Assembly: GCF_017310035.1 (NCBI RefSeq)
Contig: NZ_CP022296.1
Location: 3,844,001-3,908,000, forward strand
Origin: Nocardioides sp. S5
GTDB taxonomy: Bacteria > Actinomycetota > Actinomycetes > Propionibacteriales > Nocardioidaceae
Length of the DNA stretch: 64,000 nucleotides
Direction of reading: 5' to 3'
Below, one piece after another: positions 29,311 through 37,321 of the stretch (positions are counted from its first letter, which is position 1; each line of letters starts with the position of its first letter). Made by a program: the position numbers and the translations under genes. The notes under the pieces are model-generated. The model was not told the origin of the DNA. It saw only the letters and a program-made list of their open reading frames with translations, and made no database searches.

Positions 29311-30837
29311 ATGACGCAGATCTCGTTGGGGACCGCCAGGCTCGGCCTCGAGTCGGTCACGACCGTTCCCAGGCCCCGGGAGTCGGTACCGGGTCGCCCG
29401 TCGCACCACCCTGTCGACCTCCTGCCTCCCCGGGGCGGTCCCAGGGACGACGCAGACCCGCCACGCACTGCTTCGGTCGAACCGTGCCGGCCCGTCTCCC
29501 CTGCGGGAACCCGTGGCCACAACGTCAGCGTGCGATCACTGGGCGTCGATGCGCTCCTGGCGGCCGGGCTGGCTGCCAGCTGGGCCACCTCAGGTGCGCT
29601 GTCGACCGGCGCGGCGGGTGCAGCCGCCCTCGCCTGGCCGGTGCTCCTGCTCGCGACAGGCCACTACCGACGCGGAGCGCTCGGCGAGAGCCGCGCCGGC
29701 CGCGTGCGCGCCATCCTCGGAGCTGGGGTGCGCGGGTCGATCCTGGCCCTCGCCGCCTCGCCCTTCCTCACCACCATCGACCTGGTCCCGCTCGCGCAGC
29801 TGGTGGTCGCCTTCGCCGTGGCGAGCGGTGTCCACCACCTCGTCGACGTACGCCGCTCGCGCCCGCGGCTGGTGCTCGCCGGGGAGGACTCCGACGTACG
29901 CGCCGCGGTGGCCGAGCTCGACGCGGCCGGGATCCACGAGGTGGTGGCGGTCTGTCTGACCCCGGGCTCGCGGAACACCAGCAATGAGCTTCCAGCCTAC
30001 GACGGCCTCGAGTCCGCGGTCCGGGCTGCGGACGAGCACCAAGCCGACGCCCTGGTGGTCCTGCCGAGCGCACGCCCCACGCCGGTCGAGATGCGTCGCC
30101 TCCACTGGGCGTTGGCCGGCATCGGCGCTGAGCTGTGTGTCGGCACCGGGCTCCTGGACGTCGGGCCGCAACGAACCCGGGTGCTGTCCGGGGCGGGGCT
30201 CGACGTCCTGCACGTCAGCGGACCCGTCCTCGACGGTCCGCGGCGACTCCTCAAGGACGTCCTGGAACGCTGGGCCGCCCTGGTCGCCATCGTCCTCGCC
30301 CTGCCGCTGCTCGCCGCCCTCGCACTGGCGATCCGCCTCGAGACCCCGGGCGCCGCCCTCTTCCGGCAGCAGCGCATCGGACGCGACGGGGTGCCCTTCA
30401 CGATGCTGAAGCTGCGCTCGATGGGCGTGGACGCCGAGGCGCAGCGCATCGCGCTCAACGGGAGCAACGAGAAGGACGCCGTGCTCTTCAAGATCCAGCT
30501 CGACCCCCGGGTCACGCCGATCGGTCGGGTGCTCCGCAAGTACTCCCTCGACGAGCTGCCCCAGCTGTGGAACGTCGTGCGCGGCGACATGTCCCTCGTC
30601 GGACCGCGACCGGCCCTGCCCGGCGAGGTGGCCCGCTACGACGTGGACCCCCACCGGCGCCTCGTCGTCAAGCCCGGCGTCACCGGCCTCTGGCAGGTGT
30701 CCGGACGGTCGGACCTGAGCTGGGAAGAGTCCGTGCGCCTCGACCTCAGGTACGTCGACAACTGGTCGCTCGGCCTCGACCTCTCCATCCTGGTCCGCAC
30801 CGTCCGGGCCGTGCTGGGGCACCGCGGTGCGTACTGA
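29311..30837 (+). CDS. Exopolysaccharide initiating sugar phosphotransferase (WbaP/WcaJ-like)
   Basis: A 508-residue polyprenyl-phosphate sugar-1-phosphate transferase that starts repeat-unit assembly on the lipid carrier. An N-terminal disordered stretch of about 70 residues is followed by four hydrophobic segments, a nucleotide-binding-like fold (RLVLAGEDSDVRAAVAEL) and the C-terminal catalytic domain from about residue 313, with FRQQRIGRDGVPFTMLKLRS, KYSLDELPQLWNVVRGDMS and VGPRPALPGEV. ATG 29311 follows GGGAAG. It heads a plus-strand run with a lipoprotein, an MFS protein and a propeller-like protein. Confidence 0.92.
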   Translation: MTQISLGTARLGLESVTTVPRPRESVPGRPSHHPVDLLPPRGGPRDDADPPRTASVEPCRPVSPAGTRGHNVSVRSLGVDALLAAGLAASWATSGALSTGAAGAAALAWPVLLLATGHYRRGALGESRAGRVRAILGAGVRGSILALAASPFLTTIDLVPLAQLVVAFAVASGVHHLVDVRRSRPRLVLAGEDSDVRAAVAELDAAGIHEVVAVCLTPGSRNTSNELPAYDGLESAVRAADEHQADALVVLPSARPTPVEMRRLHWALAGIGAELCVGTGLLDVGPQRTRVLSGAGLDVLHVSGPVLDGPRRLLKDVLERWAALVAIVLALPLLAALALAIRLETPGAALFRQQRIGRDGVPFTMLKLRSMGVDAEAQRIALNGSNEKDAVLFKIQLDPRVTPIGRVLRKYSLDELPQLWNVVRGDMSLVGPRPALPGEVARYDVDPHRRLVVKPGVTGLWQVSGRSDLSWEESVRLDLRYVDNWSLGLDLSILVRTVRAVLGHRGAY

Positions 30838-30891
30838 CTCGCCCGCCATCCGCTGCACCGCGTGCAGCCCGGCTGCAGGGGGCGCTCAACC

Positions 30892-31656
30892 ATGACGACG
30901 ACCAGCACCCTCCTGCGGCGCACCCTCAGCCTGTTGACGGCGTCCGTCGTGGCGGGCACCGTGCTCACGGCCTGCAGCGGCGTGTCACCCCGGCCGGCGG
31001 ACGAGACCCCGAACACCCGGGCGTCGGGAGATACGACAGCCACGACGAGCCCCTCCCACGACGGCGCCACGCCGGCAGACGACCCCCGAGCCTCTCCGAG
31101 CGGGTCTTCCGTCGGCGACGACGGCGATGCGGGCGATGCCGGAGGCAACGACGGGAGCGACGGGAGCGACAACGGCGACGGTGACGGCGGCGGCGGCGGT
31201 GCAGACTCCGGTGCGGGCCTCGAGATGCCCGAGGTGCCCGAGGAGGAGGTGGCCAGCCTGTCCGAGCTGCTCGAGCCCGCCAGCACCGCGCCCCTCGTCA
31301 GCGCTCCCCTCCCTCGCCCGGCGAGCGCACGTGGCCGCCTGGTCGTGGGCTTCCCCGCCGTGCTCCGGCCGACGCCGGGCACCGCTGTGGAGTCCAGCAG
31401 CGTGTCACCGTCCGGCCACCGGCTACAGGCGGGACTGACCGGCTCCAGCTCACGGTCACCCGACGCGGTGCTGCTGGGCTACCGGACCAGGTGGACACGA
31501 CGAGGGCTGCTCGAGCAGGCGGCGCCAGTCGCCGCTCCCGGCTCGTGGGCGGCAGCCTTCCGACGTGGACGCAGCGTCGTCACCCTCACCGTCTCGACCC
31601 GCGGGTCGCGCACGACGTACGTCGTCCACGCGAGCCTGCGCGCGGAGGACGACTGA
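30892..31656 (+). CDS. Lipoprotein with Gly/Asp/Ser-rich linker, unknown function
   Basis: A 254-residue predicted lipoprotein; lipobox LTAC lies near residue 27. A low-complexity linker of about 70 residues rich in Gly, Asp, Ser and Asn (DGSDGSDNGDGDGGGGG) joins the anchor to a C-terminal domain of about 120 residues with predicted beta structure (RLVVGFPAVLRPTPG, SVVTLTVSTRGSRTTYVVHA). The pattern suggests a surface domain held away from the membrane through the wall. It follows the initiating transferase by 54 bases and the MFS gene begins 4 bases after it, so it is in the polysaccharide operon. No family is recognised. Confidence 0.7.
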   Translation: MTTTSTLLRRTLSLLTASVVAGTVLTACSGVSPRPADETPNTRASGDTTATTSPSHDGATPADDPRASPSGSSVGDDGDAGDAGGNDGSDGSDNGDGDGGGGGADSGAGLEMPEVPEEEVASLSELLEPASTAPLVSAPLPRPASARGRLVVGFPAVLRPTPGTAVESSSVSPSGHRLQAGLTGSSSRSPDAVLLGYRTRWTRRGLLEQAAPVAAPGSWAAAFRRGRSVVTLTVSTRGSRTTYVVHASLRAEDD

Positions 31657-31659
31657 CAG

Positions 31660-32919
31660 ATGTACATCAGTCTGCGCGACCGGCCGGTCCACGACGAGCT
31701 CACGTCCCCCCGATCGACCCGCTCTCCTGTGGGCCGGGTGGTCATCGTCCTCGGCCTCGTGTCGCTGCTCACCGACGTCTCGTCCGAGTCCGTCTCGGCC
31801 ATCCTGCCGCTCTACCTCACGATGGTCGTCGGCCTCACGCCAGTGGCGTACGGCCTCATCGACGGTCTCTACCAAGGCGTCAGTGCCCTGGTCCGCCTCG
31901 GCGGCGGTTGGCTCTCCGACGCCACCGACCGACCCAAGTGGGTGGCGTTCCTCGGTTACGGGCTGTCCGCGGTGGCCCGGGTGTTCCTCCTGTTCGCCTC
32001 GGGTGCGGCCGGAATCGCGGCCGTCGTGACCACCGACCGCATCGGCAAGGGCATCCGTACGGCTCCGCGCGACGCGATGATCAGCTCGTCGACACCCACC
32101 GAGCACCTCGGTCGTGCGTTCGGGGTGCACCGGATGCTCGACACGATCGGGGCCGCGCTCGGGCCGCTGATCGCCTTTGTTCTGCTGTGGCTCGTGCCGG
32201 GCGGCTACTCCGTGGTCCTCGTCGTCTCGCTCGCCTTCGCCCTCGCGGGAGTCGCCCTGCTCGGCCTCCTCGGGCCCGACATACGCACCCGCCGAGAAGA
32301 GGCGGAGAAGACCGGACCGACTCCCCCTCCGTTCCGGTGGCGCGACCTGACCGACCGCCGGCTGCGTCCACTGCTCGCCGTGTGCGGCCTGCTCGGCCTG
32401 CTGACGGTGGGCGACGGCTTCATCTACCTCGCGCTCCTCGACCACGGTGACGTCAACGTCTACTGGTTCCCGCTGTTCTACGTCGGCACCAACCTCGCCT
32501 ACCTGCTGCTCGCCGTGCCGGTGGGCCGGCTGGCCGACCGTGTCGGACGGGCCCGGATCCTGGTCATGGGCCACCTTGCGCTGGTCGGCGCCTACCTGTG
32601 CTCGGTGCTGCCCACGTCGATGGCCGCAGCAACCGTCGGGACGCTGCTCCTTCTCGGCACCTTCTACGCCGCGACGGACGGCGTGGTCGCCGCTCTCGCC
32701 GGTAGGCTCGTCCCCGTGCAGGCACGCACCAGCGGCATCGCCGCTGCGCAGACAGTGGTCGCGCTGACCCGGATGTTCGCTTCCGCAGGCTTCGGGATGC
32801 TGTGGTACCTGCTGGGCCCAGGAGCCGCCATGATGACCGTGGCCGCTCTCCTTGCGGGGGCTGTGCTCCTCGCGGCCACGCGGATCGCCCGCCTCGATCA
32901 TGCGGTGGTCACGCCGTGA
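31660..32919 (+). CDS. Major facilitator superfamily transporter
   Basis: A 419-residue membrane protein with about 12 hydrophobic segments. The loop between helices 2 and 3 carries GGGWLSDATDRPKW, the standard MFS motif A region, and a related motif GRLADRVGRARI occurs in the second half. The early SLLTDVSSESVSAILPLYL is typical of a group of bacterial MFS proteins of unknown substrate. GGAGG lies about ten bases before ATG 31660. Location in the exopolysaccharide locus suggests export of a precursor or small molecule, but nothing in the sequence shows the substrate. Confidence 0.88.
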   Translation: MYISLRDRPVHDELTSPRSTRSPVGRVVIVLGLVSLLTDVSSESVSAILPLYLTMVVGLTPVAYGLIDGLYQGVSALVRLGGGWLSDATDRPKWVAFLGYGLSAVARVFLLFASGAAGIAAVVTTDRIGKGIRTAPRDAMISSSTPTEHLGRAFGVHRMLDTIGAALGPLIAFVLLWLVPGGYSVVLVVSLAFALAGVALLGLLGPDIRTRREEAEKTGPTPPPFRWRDLTDRRLRPLLAVCGLLGLLTVGDGFIYLALLDHGDVNVYWFPLFYVGTNLAYLLLAVPVGRLADRVGRARILVMGHLALVGAYLCSVLPTSMAAATVGTLLLLGTFYAATDGVVAALAGRLVPVQARTSGIAAAQTVVALTRMFASAGFGMLWYLLGPGAAMMTVAALLAGAVLLAATRIARLDHAVVTP

Positions 32920-32926
32920 GCCGGTC

Positions 32927-33943
32927 GTGACCGCGCGCGTACGACTCCTGGCGTTCGTCGTGGTCGTGGTCGCCCTGGTCGTCGCTGCCGGCGTCTATGC
33001 GGTCACTGAGGGGCGCGAGGTTCGTGCCCAGCGGAGCGCAGAGCCCGAGGCCCCCCAGACTCCCGTGATGTCCGTGGTCGACGAACCAAGGATCGTCTTC
33101 CGCCACACCGGTTTGGACAACGAGTACGGCACCGTCGCCGTGGTCCCGCTGGATGACCCGGGCGGCGCCCGCGCGTTCACCGGCGCGGCCTGCGACCGGG
33201 TGGCGGCCAGGGCCGAAGGCGTGTCCTGCCTCATCACCGACCCCGGCGTCGCGACGTCCTTCGAGGTGCAGGAACTCGACGCGGACTGGAACGAGGTCGC
33301 GTCCACCCCCCTTCCGGGCGTGCCCAGCCGGACCCGGCTGTCCCCGGACGGGACGCTGGTCGCCACGACCGTGTTCGTGAGCGGCCACTCCTACATGTCG
33401 ACCGGCTTCTCCACCGCCACGGAGGTGCACGAGTTCGGTGGCGGCACCCGCTGGGGCAACCTGGAGAAGTTCGACCTCGTTCTCGACGGCCGCGCGGTCA
33501 ACCCGGTCGACCGCAACATCTGGGGCGTGACGTTCGCGGACAACGAGACCTTCTACGCGACAGCAGCGACCGGCGGCCGCACCTGGCTGGTGGAAGGCAA
33601 CCTCACCGAACGGACCCTGACGTCGGTGTCCGCAGACGCCGAGTGCCCTGCCCTGTCACCGGACGGCTCCCGGGTTGCCTTCAAGGTCGACGTGGACCCG
33701 GGGCGAGCCGTGGTGTGGCAGATCGCCGTGCAGGACCTGGCCACCGGCGAGCGGACGTTGCTGGAGCGGGGTCCGCGCGGTCTCGACGACCAGGTGGAGT
33801 GGCTCGACGACGACACCATCCTCTACGGGCTTCCCCGCGCCGACCAGCCCGGCGTGACCGACGTATGGTCGGTCGACGCGGATGCTGATGCCGAGCCCGA
33901 GCTGCTCATCGAGCAGGCGTGGTCGCCCACGGTCGTGCGCTGA
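32927..33943 (+). CDS. Membrane-anchored beta-propeller-like (TolB/WD40-type) protein
   Basis: About 338 residues from GTG 32927, eight bases after the MFS stop; the frame is open further upstream but that part overlaps the MFS gene. One N-terminal hydrophobic anchor (LLAFVVVVVALVVAAGVYAV) is followed by an extracytoplasmic domain with repeated blades of the type RLSPDGTLVATTVF, ALSPDGSRVAFKVD and WLDDDTILYGLP, which resemble TolB/PD40 repeats. Such proteins bind partners or ligands in the periplasm or wall. Function unknown; last gene of the sugar-transferase operon. Confidence 0.75.
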   Translation: MTARVRLLAFVVVVVALVVAAGVYAVTEGREVRAQRSAEPEAPQTPVMSVVDEPRIVFRHTGLDNEYGTVAVVPLDDPGGARAFTGAACDRVAARAEGVSCLITDPGVATSFEVQELDADWNEVASTPLPGVPSRTRLSPDGTLVATTVFVSGHSYMSTGFSTATEVHEFGGGTRWGNLEKFDLVLDGRAVNPVDRNIWGVTFADNETFYATAATGGRTWLVEGNLTERTLTSVSADAECPALSPDGSRVAFKVDVDPGRAVVWQIAVQDLATGERTLLERGPRGLDDQVEWLDDDTILYGLPRADQPGVTDVWSVDADADAEPELLIEQAWSPTVVR

Positions 33944-33960
33944 CCGACCTGCCTGCCTCT

Positions 33961-33979
33961 CCACCAATTGGGGGAAATG
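33961..33979. promoter_or_regulatory. Candidate operator dyad upstream of 2OG oxygenase gene
   Basis: CCACCAATTGGGGGAAATG, locus-type dyad, centred about 128 bases before ATG 34096. Confidence 0.55.
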
Positions 33980-34095
33980 GCGGAGACCGCGCGCTGGCCC
34001 CCACCGCTGCCGACAAGACTGGCTCGTGACGTAGGTCGATCCGCTGATCATGTCAGGGGGACGGTCGACCTGAACTTCGAGAGGGGAAACGTTCC

Positions 34096-34908
34096 ATGCT
34101 TGTCGACCAGACCTTCACCTTCCGGCGCGAACAACTCTTTCCGCTGGCAGACGCCCACCGTGAGGAGTTCCTCGCGGCGGACCCGTTCCCGCACGTGGTG
34201 TTCGACGACTTCCTGCCGCCCGACGTCCTTGAAGGGGTGCTGAGCGAGTTCCCGGCTCCTGAGCAGCCCGACTGGGACACCTACGACAACTCGCGCGAGG
34301 TGAAGCTCGCCCTCGCCGACACCGAGCAGATGGGACCGGCGACGCGGCACCTGCTCGCAGAGTTCAACTCCGGTCCCTTCGTGGACTTCATGGAGCGCCT
34401 CACCGGCATCGACGCGCTGATCCCAGACCCGCACTACTTCGGTGGTGGCCTTCACCAGATCAGGCCCGGAGGATTCCTCAAGGTGCACGCCGACTTCAAC
34501 CGGCACACGCGCCTTGACCTCGAGCGCCGGCTCAACGCCATCCTCTATCTCAACAAGGACTGGGAGGAGAGCTACGGCGGCCACCTGCAGATCTGGGACA
34601 ACGACATGGCCCGGTGCGTGGAGAAGGTGCTGCCCGTCTTCAACAGGCTGCTGGTGTTCGCCACGCTCGACACGGCCAACCACGGTCACCCGGACCCGCT
34701 GACGTGCCCGTCCGACCGCGCTCGCCGGTCGATGGCCCTGTACTACTACACCAGCGACCGCCCCAAGCACGAGCAGAACAGCGAGCACACCACCATCTTC
34801 CGGCAGCGGCCGGGTGAGGAGTGGAACAGCAACGCGCGCCAGATCGCGAAGCGCTGGCTGCCTCCGGCCCTGGTCGACCTGGCACGGTCCCGCAAGCGCA
34901 ACGACTGA
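34096..34908 (+). CDS. 2-oxoglutarate/Fe(II)-dependent oxygenase
   Basis: A 270-residue protein of the prolyl-4-hydroxylase-like 2OG-Fe(II) oxygenase superfamily. The iron ligands are visible: H and D in KVHADFNRH (about residues 133-136), and the distal His in TANHGHPDP (about residue 197). The Arg that binds 2-oxoglutarate is in RRSMALYYY (about residue 212). The family hydroxylates amino acids, peptides or small molecules; members are frequent in polysaccharide loci, where they may hydroxylate an amino-acid or sugar substituent. It is monocistronic, downstream of a locus-type dyad and upstream of a bidirectional hairpin. Confidence 0.88.
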   Translation: MLVDQTFTFRREQLFPLADAHREEFLAADPFPHVVFDDFLPPDVLEGVLSEFPAPEQPDWDTYDNSREVKLALADTEQMGPATRHLLAEFNSGPFVDFMERLTGIDALIPDPHYFGGGLHQIRPGGFLKVHADFNRHTRLDLERRLNAILYLNKDWEESYGGHLQIWDNDMARCVEKVLPVFNRLLVFATLDTANHGHPDPLTCPSDRARRSMALYYYTSDRPKHEQNSEHTTIFRQRPGEEWNSNARQIAKRWLPPALVDLARSRKRND

Positions 34909-34921
34909 CGGACACGCGCGA

Positions 34922-34969
34922 AGGTCGGCTGTCCTCCTGCGCAGACAAGCGGGGGGCAGCAGCCGACCT
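34922..34969. terminator. Hairpin between convergent genes
   Basis: AGGTCGGCTG (34922-34931) and CAGCCGACCT (34960-34969) form a 10-bp stem with a 28-base loop, between the oxygenase stop (34908) and the convergent glycosyltransferase stop (35014). Likely terminator, though the loop is long. Confidence 0.5.
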
Positions 34970-35013
34970 GCCGCGTCCGGGCGGCAGCCGCTCGAACCGG
35001 GTGGGGATGGTGG

Positions 35014-36276
35014 TCAGCTGATGCTGGGTGCGTACGACGCCACGCTGCCGCGGATCGCTGCGAGCACCTGGTCCCCGGCGCCATCCCAGCTGCGCGACGT
35101 CACGCTGGCCGCCGCGGCCTGCGCCCGCGAAGCCCGCTCCTGGTCGGAGGCCGACACGAGGTCACCGAGGGCGGCGGCTAGGCCGAAGGGCGAGGCGTAA
35201 CGCACGTGGTCGTTGTCCAGCACCAGACGGCTGTGCTCGCCCTCGTTGACGACCGGGATGCACCCGGCAGCCAGCATCTCGTGCGGCACGAGGGAGACGT
35301 TGGTCGCCGAGAGCGTCAGTCCTGCGATGCAGGTGTTGTAGAGCTCGCCGAGGTCCGCAGGCGTCAGCAGTCCGTGGTGCGTGGCCTCGAAGCCCGGGTC
35401 GGGGACGGCCTCCCCGTAGAGATGGATGTCGACGTCCGGGTGCTGCTCTGCGAAGACCCCCAGGGCCACGAGCGCGAGCTCGTGCGCACGCCGAGGCGTG
35501 GATGGTCGGCAGTAGTAGGCGACGCCGGTCCGTCTGGCCGCCGCGCCCGGCGACTGGTCGATCCGGTAGTGGGTGAGGTCGCAGCCGAAGTCGAAGTGGT
35601 CGGCGATCATGCCGTGCTCGCGTGCCAGACGCTCGGAGAGCCACCTGCCAGCGGTGATCGCGCGGAAGCCGAAGTCGTAGGTCGCCTCGGCCAGCATTGC
35701 CAGCGAGCCCGCCGGGTAGAACATCGGCTCGTAGTCCTGGACGAAGTACATGCGCGCCCCCAGGGCCGGTGAGGCAAGGACCGGGTAGGCGCTCTCCCAG
35801 CACGTGGCCATCACGACGTGGGCGTCCTCGATGCCGTCGGCCAGGTCGCGGACCTCGGCCCGCACGCCGGGCCACCAGGTGACAATCGTGCGACGGTGTG
35901 TCTCCAGGTCCCACCCGTGGTGGTCCATGAGATACATCGTGCACTCGACGCCGTTGCGCTCGAGGTGCTCGATCATCCGGTAGATCGTCGTCTGCCCGCC
36001 CGAACCCTTGCTGGGCGGGACGTCCACCCAGGCGACGCGGAGCGGCTCCCCCGGCGTCACGTGGGCCGGCCCCGGAAGCGGGAGCCCGCTGGAAAGCACC
36101 CGGGAGGCGCCCACCAGGTCCGCCTGCTCTACGGGCAGGGGCGTGCCCGTAGACGGGGCCACGAGCTGGGCGCCGCGGGAACGGACGCGCCGCACCACGC
36201 CGGCGGTTCCCTCACGCTCGATCAAGCGCCGGGTCTGCCGGACGCGTTCGACCGCGGTGACGTCGTGCCGCTTCAT
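35014..36276 (-). CDS. Glycosyltransferase, WsaF-like (GT4-type)
   Basis: A 420-residue GT-B fold enzyme. The N-terminal domain has WVDVPPSKGSGGQTTIYRM (nucleotide-sugar transferase of the rhamnan WsaF type), and the segment YFVQDYEPMFYPAGS is highly typical of that group. The C-terminal nucleotide-binding half has VSLVPHEMLAAGCIPVVNEG, the E-rich motif of GT4 enzymes. WsaF is a beta-1,2-rhamnosyltransferase, so a deoxysugar donor is possible but not shown. It is cytosolic, perhaps membrane-associated. ATG 36276 lies about 75 bases from a locus-type dyad and it is monocistronic. Confidence 0.86.
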   Translation of the reverse strand: MKRHDVTAVERVRQTRRLIEREGTAGVVRRVRSRGAQLVAPSTGTPLPVEQADLVGASRVLSSGLPLPGPAHVTPGEPLRVAWVDVPPSKGSGGQTTIYRMIEHLERNGVECTMYLMDHHGWDLETHRRTIVTWWPGVRAEVRDLADGIEDAHVVMATCWESAYPVLASPALGARMYFVQDYEPMFYPAGSLAMLAEATYDFGFRAITAGRWLSERLAREHGMIADHFDFGCDLTHYRIDQSPGAAARRTGVAYYCRPSTPRRAHELALVALGVFAEQHPDVDIHLYGEAVPDPGFEATHHGLLTPADLGELYNTCIAGLTLSATNVSLVPHEMLAAGCIPVVNEGEHSRLVLDNDHVRYASPFGLAAALGDLVSASDQERASRAQAAAASVTSRSWDGAGDQVLAAIRGSVASYAPSIS

Positions 36277-36342
36277 GTAGGACCCCCCATCACAGGGGAC
36301 GTTAACGAGCCTCGGCGCTCACCGCGGTCGACGACGCTGGCC

Positions 36343-36360
36343 TTACCCAATTGGGGCTAG
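36343..36360. promoter_or_regulatory. Candidate operator dyad upstream of WsaF-like gene
   Basis: TTACCCAATTGGGGCTAG, one of the best dyads of the set, centred about 75 bases before ATG 36276. Confidence 0.6.
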
Positions 36361-36379
36361 GCCGCCGGTGCGCAGGGGT

Positions 36380-37321
36380 CTACTGCCCACCTTCGGTGTT
36401 GCAGCGCTGGCGCCGCAGGGTGACGGGCTGGCCGGCCTTGTCCAACCGGACGATCTCGGCCTGCCACTCGTCGAGAACGGAGCACTTGACGTCGATGGGG
36501 CCGTAGAAGTACCCGCCACGGACCACCTTGAGACCCGTGACCCGGCCGGGCGTGCCCAGGCGGAACGAGTAGCCGCCACCTTCCACGAGGAGCCCGTCGA
36601 TGTCGACGCGGGTGTTGCCCTGGTCGGCGGGGTAGAAGAACGGCGCGGTGCCACCACACGAGTCCCGCTCCACGAGCTCCAGCCTGCTTGTCCTCAGCGT
36701 GAGGTGGCCACCGTCGTATCCCTGCAGCGCGTCGCCGTGCCAGTCGCCGCAGACATCTGGAGACACCACGGTCGCGTAGGAGCGCTGGATGACGACCGGA
36801 CCGCACTCGTCCTTGCCACCGACCCTGAACCCCTCGGGCAGTCCGTCGATGCGGACGCGGTAGGCCCGGTAGCCCCCGGCGTTGAAGGTCGGCTCGTCGC
36901 CGGAAGTGGTCTGCCCCGGAGCCCGGCGGATGGTCGTACGACGCACCTTCAGCCCGGACTGGCACACCGAGCCCGCCCAATTGTTGATCTGGCCGCCCAC
37001 CACGTCGGTGCGTTCGACCGTCACGTTCGGGGCGGCGATGACCAGGTCGCCGTTGATGCGCAGGTCCTTCACGACGGTACCTGCTCGGCGCACCACGTAG
37101 TCACCGTTGACGGTGCGACGCGGGCTCCACCCGCGGGGAACGCCCGTGTTGCGTGCGGTGGGGAACGCCGCGGCGCGCTTCGCCGACCGGTGCCCGCTCG
37201 ACACGTCGACGTCAGCACTGGTCGTCGCGGACGCGCGCGTCGCGATCGCCTCGGCGGAGGCGGTCGACAGCAGGGCACCACCCAGGACCAGGCCGCAGGT
37301 CATGGCCAGTAACCGCCGCAT
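36380..37321 (-). CDS. Secreted parallel beta-helix protein, paralogue A
   Basis: A 313-residue exported protein with a signal peptide (MTCGLVLGGALLSTASAEA). The mature part shows repeating short strands such as LVIAAPNVTVERTDVVGG, LKVRRTTIRRA and HLTLRTSRLELV, as in right-handed parallel beta-helices (pectate lyase-like fold). It shares many blocks with the next gene, including GDWHGDALQGYDG, CGGTAPFFYPADQGNT and VDIDGLLVEGGGYSFRLG. Such proteins often bind or cut polysaccharide, which would fit the locus; no catalytic residues can be assigned. ATG 37321 overlaps the stop of the upstream paralogue (ATGA). Confidence 0.78.
   Translation of the reverse strand: MRRLLAMTCGLVLGGALLSTASAEAIATRASATTSADVDVSSGHRSAKRAAAFPTARNTGVPRGWSPRRTVNGDYVVRRAGTVVKDLRINGDLVIAAPNVTVERTDVVGGQINNWAGSVCQSGLKVRRTTIRRAPGQTTSGDEPTFNAGGYRAYRVRIDGLPEGFRVGGKDECGPVVIQRSYATVVSPDVCGDWHGDALQGYDGGHLTLRTSRLELVERDSCGGTAPFFYPADQGNTRVDIDGLLVEGGGYSFRLGTPGRVTGLKVVRGGYFYGPIDVKCSVLDEWQAEIVRLDKAGQPVTLRRQRCNTEGGQ

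Noticed and set aside
30841..30890. A small hairpin (GCTGCACCGCGTGCAGC) after the initiating transferase as a terminator.
   Set aside because: The stem is short and the next gene follows closely on the same strand in an apparent operon.
36970..36985. GCCCAATTGTTGATC, resembling the locus dyad, inside beta-helix gene A.
   Set aside because: It lies within coding sequence and lacks the right GGGG arm; kept only as a reminder that half-sites occur by chance.
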